Position numbers and translations under genes: made by a program
NCBI RefSeq assembly: GCF_002285495.1
Contig: NZ_CP016786.1
Coordinates: forward strand, 820,001-884,000
From: Clostridium isatidis
GTDB taxonomy: Bacteria > Bacillota > Clostridia > Clostridiales > Clostridiaceae
Direction of reading: 5' to 3'
DNA length: 64,000 bases
The notes under the pieces: generated by a model
What the model saw: the letters and a program-made list of their open reading frames with translations, nothing else
Databases searched by the model: none
What the model was told of the DNA's origin: nothing
Shown: positions 54,099-62,550 of the stretch, one piece after another
Layout of the letters: every line of letters starts with the position of its first letter
How positions within the stretch are numbered: position 1 is the first letter of the stretch

Positions 54099-54105
54099 TG
54101 TCGAA
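54099..54105 (+). promoter_or_regulatory. 0A-box core (TGTCGAA)
   Basis: TTTTTTGTCGAATT contains the perfect Spo0A-box core TGTCGAA, 29 bp before the start of the XerD-like gene and 35 bp after spoIIM. One box alone is weak evidence; Spo0A itself is encoded 2 kb upstream. Confidence 0.4.
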
Positions 54106-54134
54106 TTAATAATATATTAGGATAGGGGAGAATT

Positions 54135-55013
54135 ATGAAGGAAATTGTGAATGATTACAAGGAAGCATTACTCAAAAGTCATAAAAGTGAGAATACCGTA
54201 TATGCATATGTAACTGATGTGAACTTATATGTAAAATATTTAACTAGTAAGAATTTGAACATTAATGAAACAGATAATTTATCAGTTTCATCTTATATTC
54301 AATATTTGCTAGGCCAAGGGAAATCAGAAAGATCAATTAACAGAATAGTGATAAGTTTAAGAAGTTTTTACAATTATTTAAAGGATCAAGAAGTAGTAGA
54401 TGAGATACCTAAGATATATTATAAAAATACATCAACCTCAAAAAAACTTCCGGTTATTTTAACTGTTGAGGAAGTAGATAAAATAATAAAAGTAATTGAC
54501 AAAGATTCAAATAAAGGAATTCGTGATAATGCCTTACTTGAACTCATGTATGCAACAGGAATGAAAGTCTCTGAAATCATAGGAATAAAGGTTGAACATG
54601 TAAATTTAGAATTAAGCTTTGTAAAATGTTATGATAATAAAAACTATGAAAGACTGATACCTATAGGAAGAAGTGCAGTAAGAGCTTTAGAAGATTATTT
54701 GAAAATTAGAGAGCAAATTGCCTCAGCAGGTGTGGATAACCTTTTTGTTAATTTGAATGGTAACAATTTAACTAGACAAGGAGTTTGGAGAATTGTAAAG
54801 GAGTATGCTCATAAGGCAGGAATAAAAAAGGAAGTTAATTTAAATACATTCAGACATTCTTTTGCAGTACATTTATTGCAAAATGGTGCGAATGTTAGAG
54901 CAGTGCAAAAGTTACTTGGTAATCAGGTTTTAACTTATATGGATACTTACTATGAAATAATAAATAATGATAAAATAAACATAGTATATAAAAACTCCCA
55001 TCCTAGAGCATAA
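54135..55013 (+). CDS. XerD-like tyrosine recombinase with degenerate active site
   Basis: 292 aa with the full XerC/D layout: SAM-like core-binding domain (about residues 5-90) and catalytic domain (about 105-280). Alignment by eye with XerD shows Arg→Lys144 in ATGMKVSE, the beta-hairpin Lys→Asn168, His→Asn237 in LNTFRH, Arg240 kept, His→Asn263 in LLGNQ, and the nucleophile Tyr272 kept. Four of six catalytic positions differ, so strand exchange is doubtful. The frame is intact and the fold motifs hold, which suggests a kept non-catalytic role. Gene lies between spoIIM and pdp, where clostridia usually have xerD. RBS GGGGAG. Confidence 0.85.
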   Translation: MKEIVNDYKEALLKSHKSENTVYAYVTDVNLYVKYLTSKNLNINETDNLSVSSYIQYLLGQGKSERSINRIVISLRSFYNYLKDQEVVDEIPKIYYKNTSTSKKLPVILTVEEVDKIIKVIDKDSNKGIRDNALLELMYATGMKVSEIIGIKVEHVNLELSFVKCYDNKNYERLIPIGRSAVRALEDYLKIREQIASAGVDNLFVNLNGNNLTRQGVWRIVKEYAHKAGIKKEVNLNTFRHSFAVHLLQNGANVRAVQKLLGNQVLTYMDTYYEIINNDKINIVYKNSHPRA

Positions 55014-55029
55014 TAATATTTGTAACTTG

Positions 55030-55097
55030 AAGTAATCTAAGTATTTGATAATTATTTTAAATAGATATAAATAAATTTTTATAAATTTAGATTACTT
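55030..55097. repeat. inverted repeat upstream of pdp
   Basis: AAGTAATCTAA (55030-55040) and TTAGATTACTT (55087-55097) are perfect 11-bp inverted arms separated by 46 nt. Could be an operator pair or a weak hairpin in the 143-bp gap before pdp. Confidence 0.45.
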
Positions 55098-55156
55098 AAA
55101 ATTAAAAATGAAATATATAAGAAACTACTGAAAAGTAAATTTAGGAGGAAAAATTT

Positions 55157-56461
55157 ATGAGAATGTATGACATAATATTAAAAAAAAGGAAGGGTATAGA
55201 ATTAACTAAGGAGGAAATCGAATTTTTTGTTAATGGATACACTAATGGAGAAATACCTGATTATCAAGCTTCTGCATTATTGATGGCCATCTTTTTTAAT
55301 AAAATGTCAAAAGAAGAAACAAAAAATCTTACAATGGCAATGGTGAATTCAGGAGACAAAATAGATTTATCATCTATTAAAGGTGTCAAAGTAGATAAAC
55401 ATTCAACTGGAGGAGTTGGTGATAAAACCAGTATTTGTTTAACACCTTTAGTTGCATCATTAGGAGTTCCAGTTGCTAAGATGTCAGGAAGAGGTCTTGG
55501 ACATACAGGTGGAACAATTGACAAATTAGAATCATTTAAAGGTTTTTCAGTAGAACTAACAGAAGAAGAGTTTATAAAGAATTCAAATGAAGTTGGTGTT
55601 TGTATAGTAGGTCAAAGTGCGAATTTAGTACCTGCTGATAAAAAGTTGTATGCACTTAGAGATGTAACTGCAACTGTTGAAGATATATCTCTTATTGCTT
55701 CTAGTATTATGAGTAAAAAAATTGCTTCTGGTGCTGATGCTATAGTTCTTGATGTTAAAGTTGGAGAAGGAGCATTTATGAAAACTCCTGAGCAAGCAAA
55801 AGAACTTGCAAGGGAAATGGTTGATATAGGTAATTCTCTTGGAAGAAAAACAATAGCTGTAATTTCTGATATGGATCAACCTTTAGGAAATGCAGTCGGA
55901 AATGCTCTAGAAGTAAAAGAAGCAATAGAGCTGCTTAAAGGAAATGGTCCTAAGGATTTATTAGAGCTTACTTTAACATTGGGAAGTAATATGTTAGTTT
56001 GTGCTAATAAGGCTAGTAGTTTTGAAGAGGGTAAAGCTTTACTAGAAGAAAACATAAAGAATGGGAAAGGTCTTGAAAAATTAAAAGAATTTGTTAAAGC
56101 ACAGGGAGGAGACGCTTCTTATATTGACGACTTAGATAAATTCCCTAAGGCTAAACATATCGTTGAAGTTAGAGCGTTAGAAGATGGGGTCATTTCTAAA
56201 ATCCATGCAGAACAAGTTGGAATAATTGCTATGAAGATTGGTGCTGGAAGAGAAACAAAAGAAAGCATAATAGATTTAGCAGTTGGAATAGTGTTTAATA
56301 AGAAAAGAGGAGATAAAGTTAAAAAAGGTGATGTATTAGCTTACATTCACAGTAATAATGAAAATAATATAGAAGAAGCTAAGAGTGAATTATTAAAGAA
56401 TGTAATAATTTCAGACACTTTAGGAAAGGAAACTCCTTTAATTTATGATATAGTTAAGTAA
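55157..56461 (+). CDS. pdp: pyrimidine-nucleoside phosphorylase
   Basis: 434 aa. It splits uridine, thymidine and deoxyuridine with phosphate. Seen: the N-terminal helical domain (MYDIILKKRKGIELTKEEIEFF in parts MYDIILKKRKG, LTKEEIEFF); phosphate/nucleoside motif VDKHSTGGVGDKTS at about residues 79-92; SGRGLGHTGGTIDKLESFKG (as SGRGLGHTGG, TIDKLESFKG); and the C-terminal domain. AGGAGG RBS. Not preceded by deoC or cdd here. Confidence 0.95.
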   Translation: MRMYDIILKKRKGIELTKEEIEFFVNGYTNGEIPDYQASALLMAIFFNKMSKEETKNLTMAMVNSGDKIDLSSIKGVKVDKHSTGGVGDKTSICLTPLVASLGVPVAKMSGRGLGHTGGTIDKLESFKGFSVELTEEEFIKNSNEVGVCIVGQSANLVPADKKLYALRDVTATVEDISLIASSIMSKKIASGADAIVLDVKVGEGAFMKTPEQAKELAREMVDIGNSLGRKTIAVISDMDQPLGNAVGNALEVKEAIELLKGNGPKDLLELTLTLGSNMLVCANKASSFEEGKALLEENIKNGKGLEKLKEFVKAQGGDASYIDDLDKFPKAKHIVEVRALEDGVISKIHAEQVGIIAMKIGAGRETKESIIDLAVGIVFNKKRGDKVKKGDVLAYIHSNNENNIEEAKSELLKNVIISDTLGKETPLIYDIVK

Positions 56462-56477
56462 TGTTGCTTATTAAGAT

Positions 56478-56527
56478 AAAAATATGATGTGGTATGTAAA
56501 TACTATATCATATTTTTATTTTTTTGG
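56478..56527 (+). terminator. terminator after pdp
   Basis: AAAAATATGATGTGGTA pairs with TACTATATCATATTTTT (G-U pairs included), followed by ATTTTTTTT. Confidence 0.7.
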
Positions 56528-56559
56528 GTAATAATAAGCTTGAAAGGAGGTAGTAAAAA

Positions 56560-57795
56560 ATGAATAAAAAATTAATAAATAAAATTATTACTTTGATTTT
56601 AACTTTTAATATTGTAAATGCAATTCCTGCAAATGCAATAATTAATTTTAATGATGAATCTTTTGAAGATATTTTAGATTATTCCTATAGCCTAACAAAT
56701 GAGGAGCCTTCAACTGAAGGAGGAATAAATGTTGATGCAAAATCAGCTTTGTTAATGGAGCCTGTAACAGGAAAAATTATTTATGAAAAAAATATAGATG
56801 AAAAATTTGCTCCAGCATCTGTTACAAAGATAATGACTATGCTTTTAACTATGGAAGCCATAGATAGTGGAAAAATATCTTTGCAAGATAAAGTAACCTG
56901 TAGTGAAAATGCAAAAAAAATGGGAGGCAGCACCATGCTTTTGGATACAGGTGAAATTAGAACAGTTGAGGAATTATTAAAAGGTGTTGCCATAGCATCT
57001 GGTAATGATGCTTCAGTTGCTTTAGCAGAGTATTTAGCTGGTACAGAAGAGTCCTTTGTAGAAATGATGAATAAAAGAGCACAAGAGCTAGGAATGACAA
57101 ATACAACTTTTAAAAATTGTAATGGTCTTCCAGCAGATGGTCATCTTTCTACAGCAAGAGATATTGCAATAATGTCAAATGAATTATTAAAACATCCTAC
57201 AGTATTAAAATATACGGGTACATATATGGAAACTATATCTGAAGGTCGAAAATCACCTATTGAACTTGTAAATCATAATAAGCTAGTTAGATTCTTTGAA
57301 GGATGTGATGGATTAAAAACTGGATTCACTCAAGAAGCTAAATATTGTATTTCTGCCACAGCAACAAGAAATGGAGTTAGAATGTTAGCAGTAATTATGG
57401 GGGCTCCTACATATAAAGTTAGGAATAGAGATGCAAGTATGCTAATGAATTATGGATTTTCTAAATTTGAAGGAAAAACATTATTTACTAAAGACCAAGA
57501 TGTAGATACTATTTACTTAAATAAGCAAACAGATAAATATATAGTGGCTAAAGCCAAGGATGATCTTGTGGCAATAGTACCTAAAGGCACAGATAAAGAA
57601 ATAGAACAAAGAATAACTTTAAATGAACCTAAAAAAGAATATAAAGCAGGAGATATTATAGGTAAATGTGAAGTGTATCTTGGTGATGAGAAAATTGGAG
57701 AGGTAGAATTATATTCAGATAGAGATATTAAGATTGGTGGTTTCTTAGAAAACTTAAAGTTTAACTTAAAGAGTATGTTCAAAAAAGGAATTTAG
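56560..57795 (+). CDS. dacF: D-alanyl-D-alanine carboxypeptidase (DacF-like)
   Basis: 411 aa low-molecular-weight PBP that trims the terminal D-Ala of peptidoglycan stem peptides. Seen: signal peptide ending IPANA (about residue 26); S87-V-T-K90; S147-G-N149; GLKTGFT; and a C-terminal PBP5-like beta domain followed by a putative amphipathic membrane anchor (FLENLKFNLKSMFKK). AAGGAGG RBS. It lies just before scpA, as dacF/dacB-type genes do in clostridia. Could be vegetative or spore-specific. Confidence 0.9.
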   Translation: MNKKLINKIITLILTFNIVNAIPANAIINFNDESFEDILDYSYSLTNEEPSTEGGINVDAKSALLMEPVTGKIIYEKNIDEKFAPASVTKIMTMLLTMEAIDSGKISLQDKVTCSENAKKMGGSTMLLDTGEIRTVEELLKGVAIASGNDASVALAEYLAGTEESFVEMMNKRAQELGMTNTTFKNCNGLPADGHLSTARDIAIMSNELLKHPTVLKYTGTYMETISEGRKSPIELVNHNKLVRFFEGCDGLKTGFTQEAKYCISATATRNGVRMLAVIMGAPTYKVRNRDASMLMNYGFSKFEGKTLFTKDQDVDTIYLNKQTDKYIVAKAKDDLVAIVPKGTDKEIEQRITLNEPKKEYKAGDIIGKCEVYLGDEKIGEVELYSDRDIKIGGFLENLKFNLKSMFKKGI

Positions 57796-57797
57796 TT

Positions 57798-57824
57798 AGA
57801 GGCTGTTAATTACAGCCTCTTTTT
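57798..57824 (+). terminator. terminator after dacF
   Basis: AGAGGCTGT and ACAGCCTCT form a perfect 9-bp stem with a 5-nt loop, followed by TTTTT. Confidence 0.9.
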
Positions 57825-57881
57825 AAAAGTGTTGTTCTTTAGTAAAAAAATTGATAATATATTCATAGAAAATATTAAAGG

Positions 57882-58649
57882 ATGATGATTACATTGGAAA
57901 TGCCAAAAATAAAAATCGCAAATTTTGAAGGACCTTTTGATTTATTATTACATTTAATCAAAAAGCATGAAATGGATATTTATAATATTGAAATAAATAA
58001 GATTACAAATCAATACATTCAATATTTAGATGATATGAAAACTATGGATTTAGAAATCACTTCAGAATTTATTGTTGTTGCAGCTACTTTAATAGAGATA
58101 AAATCGAAAAAATTATTACCAGTATTCAAGGAAGAAGAGAAAGTTGAAGAGGATTTAGAAAAAAATCTTGTAGAAAAATTAATAGAATATAAAAAATTTA
58201 AAAATGCTGCTTTATTTTTAAAGGAAAAATATATTAATACAGGGGAAGTATATACTAAAAAACCTGAGATCATAAAAGAAATTAAATTTGAAAAAAAAGA
58301 AGAGGATATATTTAAAAATTTAACTCTATTTGATTTATATAATATATATAATAAGCTTTTAGAAAATTTCCTAAATAAACAAAATAATAACAATAGTATA
58401 GAAGAAATTGAAGAAAGGATATATTTGGACAAGTTTAAAATTGAAGATAAAATGGAAGATTTGATAAGTAGAGTTAGTTACGAAAAGATCGTAAGATTTA
58501 AAAATATAATAGAACTTTCAAGTTGCAAAATTGAAACAGTTGTTACTTTTTTAGCCCTATTAGAGCTAATCAAAATGAGAAGAGTAAAAGCCTATCAGGA
58601 TATCAATTTTGGGGATATATTAATTGAAGGGAGAAGGGAAGTTGAATAA
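57882..58649 (+). CDS. scpA: segregation and condensation protein A
   Basis: 255 aa (kleisin). ScpA bridges SMC heads in the condensin complex. Seen: the N-terminal IANFEGPFDLLLHLIKKHEMD and TSEFIVVAATLIEIKSKKLLP blocks, split as EGPFDLLLHLI and TLIEIKSKKLLP, and a C-terminal winged helix (LALLELIKMRRVKAYQD). Starts ATG 57882/57885, TTG 57894 and ATG 57900 all fit around AAAGGATGATG; TTG 57894 has the best spacing. It overlaps scpB. Confidence 0.94.
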   Translation: MMITLEMPKIKIANFEGPFDLLLHLIKKHEMDIYNIEINKITNQYIQYLDDMKTMDLEITSEFIVVAATLIEIKSKKLLPVFKEEEKVEEDLEKNLVEKLIEYKKFKNAALFLKEKYINTGEVYTKKPEIIKEIKFEKKEEDIFKNLTLFDLYNIYNKLLENFLNKQNNNNSIEEIEERIYLDKFKIEDKMEDLISRVSYEKIVRFKNIIELSSCKIETVVTFLALLELIKMRRVKAYQDINFGDILIEGRREVE

Positions 58650-59247
58650 TATAGAAGCAAAACAATTTGAATTTGAAGAACTTTCATTAAAACCTAAAAT
58701 AAAGTCTGCAATTGAATCTTTATTATTTGTTAGTGGAGATCCATTAACACTAAAGGATTTAAGCAATGCTCTTGAAGTACCTAATAAGTATTTAAAAGAA
58801 GTACTAGATGAAATGATAAGAGAATATGATGAAGATGAAAGCAGAGGAATAAAAATAATATTAATAAACGAAGAATTTCAATTTGTTACAAAAGAAAAAA
58901 ATAGTGATTATATTCAGAATTTATTAAAGAAGAATAAACGTCAATCTTTGTCTCAAGCTTCCTTGGAAAGTTTGGCAATAATAGCTTATAAGCAGCCAAT
59001 AACAAGAATTGATATTGATGAAATTAGGGGGGTAAAATCCGAAAGTGCAATACAAAGGTTAGTGGAAAAAGAGTTGATAAAAGAAGTTGGAAGATTAGAT
59101 GTACCAGGAAGACCAATATTATATGGTACAACAGAAGAATTTTTAAGACAATTTGGTTTAAAGGAATTAAGAGATCTTCCAGATTTAGAAAATTTTGAAG
59201 AAGAATTAAGTAATGGCGAAATTGTTAAGGAAATAGAAGAAGGCTAA
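58642..59247 (+). CDS. scpB: segregation and condensation protein B
   Basis: 201 aa with two winged-helix domains; second half has SQASLESLAIIAYKQPITRI (family hallmark, split AIIAYKQPITRI), RGVKSESAIQRLVEKELI and GRPILYGTTEEFLRQFGL. ScpB binds ScpA. TTG start 58642 with AAGGGAAG upstream; TTG 58624 is a longer option. It overlaps scpA by 8 bp. Terminator follows. Confidence 0.95.
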   Translation: MNNIEAKQFEFEELSLKPKIKSAIESLLFVSGDPLTLKDLSNALEVPNKYLKEVLDEMIREYDEDESRGIKIILINEEFQFVTKEKNSDYIQNLLKKNKRQSLSQASLESLAIIAYKQPITRIDIDEIRGVKSESAIQRLVEKELIKEVGRLDVPGRPILYGTTEEFLRQFGLKELRDLPDLENFEEELSNGEIVKEIEEG

Positions 59248-59270
59248 TTAGATTAGCCTTCTTAATTTTT
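59237..59270. terminator. terminator between scpB and ytfJ
   Basis: AAGAAGGCTAAT and ATTAGCCTTCTT form a perfect 12-bp stem with a 3-nt loop, followed by a T-run; genes converge here. Confidence 0.8.
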
Positions 59271-59275
59271 TATAT

Positions 59276-59752
59276 TTAAAATAAATTATTTGAAGAAGAA
59301 TCACTTTCATCAATATCATTTAAATTTGAAGGGGTTTCTTGAGTGTTTTTATTTTGATTTTTTTTATCTAAATTTAGCATTCCTTTTATATTATCTAAAA
59401 TTTGTGGGATTGAATCTAATACTTTTTCATATGGATGTTCATGATCTACATTTAGAAGTCTGACTGTATCTTTGCGAACAATTAAAAATGCTACTGGCTT
59501 AACACTTACTCCTGCACCAGAGCCCCCCCCAAAAGGATGTTTAGAATCCTTTGTTACTTCATATTTTGCAGCTGTTCCAAATTCTGAACCACCAGAAGCA
59601 AAACCAAAACTTACTTTTGAAATTGGAACTATACAGGTTCCATCACTTGTCTGTATACTGTCACCTATTACAGTATTAACATCAATCATATCTTTTAAGT
59701 TTTCCATAGTACTTCTCATTAAATTCTCAATTGGATGTTGTTCATTACCCAT
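59276..59752 (-). CDS. ytfJ: sporulation protein YtfJ (GerW family)
   Basis: 158 aa. GerW/YtfJ proteins are expressed in the forespore and affect germination; biochemical role unknown. Seen: HPIENLMRSTMENLKDMIDVNTVIGDSI; the VSFGFASGGSEF and GGGSGAGVSVKPVAFLIV blocks that define the family; a variable acidic C-tail. It follows the DUF2953 gene with an 8-bp overlap on the minus strand, so they form an operon. Confidence 0.93.
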   Translation of the reverse strand: MGNEQHPIENLMRSTMENLKDMIDVNTVIGDSIQTSDGTCIVPISKVSFGFASGGSEFGTAAKYEVTKDSKHPFGGGSGAGVSVKPVAFLIVRKDTVRLLNVDHEHPYEKVLDSIPQILDNIKGMLNLDKKNQNKNTQETPSNLNDIDESDSSSNNLF

Positions 59753-60302
59753 GTAGTTTTTCCTCCTTTTTAAGAGTTCCCTCTATTATTTCAAAACTGT
59801 TTAGTATTAAAATCAATATATATATAATATTTGCTATACTTAGATAAAATATACTTCTTATGTTAAAAAATAAGGTTTTTGTGTTAAATTTAGGTTCTAT
59901 TGACATATTAAAAAATTTCAAGTTAAGAAATTTACTTAGTATAACTTTTAGAATATAAGTAAAATTACAAGAAATTCCATATAAAATTGCACAAAGAGCT
60001 GCATCTTCTAAGCCAAAGGATAAGAAGCCTTGGAAATTTAAATAAGGTTTAAATTTACTATTTTTCATTTTAGTTATTAATTTTTTAGGAGAAAGTTTTT
60101 TATTTTTATAAAATTTAATTTTAGGTTCTTTTTTCTTAGTTTTGTTAGATGAGGATTTCTTTAAATTTTCACCGAAAGTAAATATTTTTTTATTATATAA
60201 TTTAACTATTAATTCATTATCTTCAAAAGATATATATATTTTAAAAGGAATTGGTAAAAATAATACTATAGTTATTAACAAGAAAAACAATATAATTTTC
60301 AT
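59745..60302 (-). CDS. DUF2953 family membrane protein
   Basis: 185 aa with an N-terminal membrane helix (about residues 2-20: IILFFLLITIVLFLPIPF) and a C-terminal hydrophobic segment. It resembles the DUF2953 family often found upstream of ytfJ in sporulating Firmicutes. Function unknown; position suggests sporulation. Start at ATG 60302 with GGGAG upstream; the longer frame from 60431 overlaps the divergent dac gene and lacks an RBS. Confidence 0.8.
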   Translation of the reverse strand: MKIILFFLLITIVLFLPIPFKIYISFEDNELIVKLYNKKIFTFGENLKKSSSNKTKKKEPKIKFYKNKKLSPKKLITKMKNSKFKPYLNFQGFLSFGLEDAALCAILYGISCNFTYILKVILSKFLNLKFFNMSIEPKFNTKTLFFNIRSIFYLSIANIIYILILILNSFEIIEGTLKKEEKLHG

Positions 60303-60423
60303 AAAACTCCCTTTCGTAAAACTTATGAATATTATTGAAAATTTCAAGTAAAAATAAGAATGTTTAAAAAATAACTCTATGAACAAACATGTCATAGAAA
60401 TTTTTATAGAAGGTGATATTATA

Positions 60424-61425
60424 ATGAGCAAAATAAAAAAATATCTTTTTTTGATAATATTAATATTATTGCCATTAATCTTTAATATATATACAATTAG
60501 TCCTTTAGCAGTTGAACTTACTTTTAAAGAGAGGATTATAGATACAACAAAACCCCTTAGAGTTTCTGCTAGAAATGCAATTGCCTTTGATTCAAAAACA
60601 AAAGAAGTATTATGGAATCAAAATGGTTATGAAATTGTGCCAATGGCAAGTACTACAAAAATTCTAACGGCGATTGTGGCAATAAATTACGGAAATTTAG
60701 ATCAAAAGATAGTAATAAGCAAGAATGCAGCATCAATTAGAGGATCAGTTGTTGGTTATAAGGCTGGAGAAGAGATAACTATTAGAGAACTACTATTTGG
60801 ACTAATGTTTAGATCAGGAAATGATGCTGCAATAGCTATTGCTGAAGGAATTGCAGGTTCTGTAGAAGCTTTTTCTAATGTAATGAATGATTATGCTAAA
60901 AGTTTAGGAGTATTAGATTCACATTTTGAATCTCCTCACGGACTTGATAGTCCAAAACATTATTCATCAGCTTATGATTTAGCCTTGTTAACTGCAAAAG
61001 GTATGGAATATGATATTTTTAGAGAAATAGTTGGTGAAAAGGTAATTAGTAAAGAAAAATATAATTTTACAAGAGATTATCAAAATATTAATAAGATCTT
61101 ATATAGAATACCAAGCGCAAATGGTGTTAAAACTGGCTATACAGGAGGGGCGGGAAAATGTTTAGTATCTTCTTTTAAACATAATGATAGAAATATAATT
61201 ATTGTAGTATTAAATTGTCCAAATAGATGGAATGAAACCGAGAAAATATATAATTATATAATAGAAAATCAAAAATTTGAAGATACTGCAAATTCAAATA
61301 CTATTGAAAAAGAAGAAATTGCTGGTTTAGGAAAATTGATTGATGACAAAGAATTTACTTATGGCTATAAAGAAATAAATATTAATGTTATAGAGGTTGA
61401 TAATTTCTTTAAAAAAAAAATATAA
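60424..61425 (+). CDS. D-alanyl-D-alanine carboxypeptidase family protein (second)
   Basis: 333 aa low-molecular-weight PBP. Seen: N-terminal signal/anchor helix (about residues 6-24); S76-T-T-K79; S131-G-N133; KTGYTGGAG; no long PBP5-type C-terminal domain, so it is shorter than the dacF-like gene. ATG 60424 with GAAGGTGAT upstream; frame extension to 60379 overlaps the divergent gene's leader. Role probably cell-wall or cortex trimming. Confidence 0.9.
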   Translation: MSKIKKYLFLIILILLPLIFNIYTISPLAVELTFKERIIDTTKPLRVSARNAIAFDSKTKEVLWNQNGYEIVPMASTTKILTAIVAINYGNLDQKIVISKNAASIRGSVVGYKAGEEITIRELLFGLMFRSGNDAAIAIAEGIAGSVEAFSNVMNDYAKSLGVLDSHFESPHGLDSPKHYSSAYDLALLTAKGMEYDIFREIVGEKVISKEKYNFTRDYQNINKILYRIPSANGVKTGYTGGAGKCLVSSFKHNDRNIIIVVLNCPNRWNETEKIYNYIIENQKFEDTANSNTIEKEEIAGLGKLIDDKEFTYGYKEININVIEVDNFFKKKI

Positions 61426-61447
61426 TAGTGTCATTTTGCCAGAAAGT

Positions 61448-61479
61448 GCAGAGGATATTTAATTATCTTCTGCTTTTTT
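61448..61479 (+). terminator. terminator after second dac gene
   Basis: GCAGAGGATA and TATCTTCTGC (one G-U pair) form a 10-bp stem with a 6-nt loop, followed by six T. Confidence 0.85.
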
Positions 61480-61560
61480 ATTTAAATAGACAATAAAGTA
61501 ACAAAATTATGCTGTAGAAAATACTCTATTATTGTATAAAAATTAATAAGAGGTATATAA

Positions 61561-62550
61561 ATGAGAGAATATATAGATTGTATTGATGCTGGTACTGAGT
61601 ATTGTCCTTGTCATCTTGCCGAGACAAATGAATGCATTCTTTGCTCCCAGCTTCATGGAAGTAAATTTTGCGATTGTTTAAATTGGAATGGGGTTTGTAT
61701 ATATCATGAATTCATTAATAATAATTCCAAGGCAAAGGAAGGGAGAGATACCTATAGTTGTAAGGTTGTAAAAAAGGAATTGTTTGAAGAAAATTTACTA
61801 CTAATTAAATTTATTGTTCCTCATAAGCTTGCTGTAGACTTATCCAAGGCAGGCAGCTATGTATTCGTAAGAACAAATGAAAATATATATTTTGATGTGC
61901 CAATATCAATCTTAGAAGCTGATATAGAAACTGATATTGTAACAATAATGATTGAAATTAGAGGAATTAAGACTAAGAAATTATTAGAAATCGAAGAGGA
62001 TGGAGAAATAACAATTAGAGCTCCTTATTGGAATGGGGTGTTTGGACTTAAAAATATAAACAATCAGTTTAATAGTAATGTTTTAGTTATTGCAAAGGGA
62101 ATTGGAATGGCCCCGATGATACCTATAATACGCAAGCTATTTCTAAATAATAATCAAATATCTTTAATATTGGATAAGACCCCTTATAAGGAGAATCATG
62201 TAAAAGAGTATTTAAAAGAATATGACCATAATTTAATAGAAGAAGCAGTATTGATTAAAGGAGAATTAACAGATGAAGCAAAAGCCTTAATAAAAAAATC
62301 TGTTAAAAATGAAGGAGTTAAATATATTCATATAGCTGGAGCAGATATATTAACTGTGAAGATAATTGAGTATTTAGATGAAATAGAGGCTAAAGATGTT
62401 AGCTTATCCTGCTGCAATAATACTAAAATGTGTTGTGGTGAAGGCATATGTGGAAGTTGTACAGTTAGATTTGCTGGAAGAAGGGTAAAACGTCTTTGCA
62501 AGCTTCAAACAGATCCAAGAAATGTATTTGAAGGGAGAAGATTAATATGA
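61561..62550 (+). CDS. PyrK-like flavoprotein with cysteine-rich N-terminus
   Basis: 329 aa. Residues 1-50 hold eight Cys (C7, C15, C17, C25, C28, C37, C39, C46), likely a metal/Fe-S site. The middle is a ferredoxin-NADP reductase fold (SYVFVRTNENIYFDVPISI; GIGMAPMIPIIRKL for NAD(P)). The C-terminus has the PyrK-type [2Fe-2S] spacing C292-x4-C297-x2-C300-x12-C313. Related proteins are named sulfide/dihydroorotate dehydrogenase-like. It overlaps the next gene by 4 bp, so they form an electron-transfer pair. Substrate unknown. Confidence 0.82.
   Translation: MREYIDCIDAGTEYCPCHLAETNECILCSQLHGSKFCDCLNWNGVCIYHEFINNNSKAKEGRDTYSCKVVKKELFEENLLLIKFIVPHKLAVDLSKAGSYVFVRTNENIYFDVPISILEADIETDIVTIMIEIRGIKTKKLLEIEEDGEITIRAPYWNGVFGLKNINNQFNSNVLVIAKGIGMAPMIPIIRKLFLNNNQISLILDKTPYKENHVKEYLKEYDHNLIEEAVLIKGELTDEAKALIKKSVKNEGVKYIHIAGADILTVKIIEYLDEIEAKDVSLSCCNNTKMCCGEGICGSCTVRFAGRRVKRLCKLQTDPRNVFEGRRLI

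Noticed and set aside
58019..58432. Minus-strand open frame of 137 codons inside scpA
   Set aside because: Antisense shadow; scpA is intact and recognisable, and the product is a Ser/Phe/Leu-rich string with no domain.
60303..60431. 43-codon N-terminal extension of the DUF2953 gene
   Set aside because: Overlaps the divergent carboxypeptidase gene and lacks an RBS; ATG 60302 has GGGAG at the right distance.
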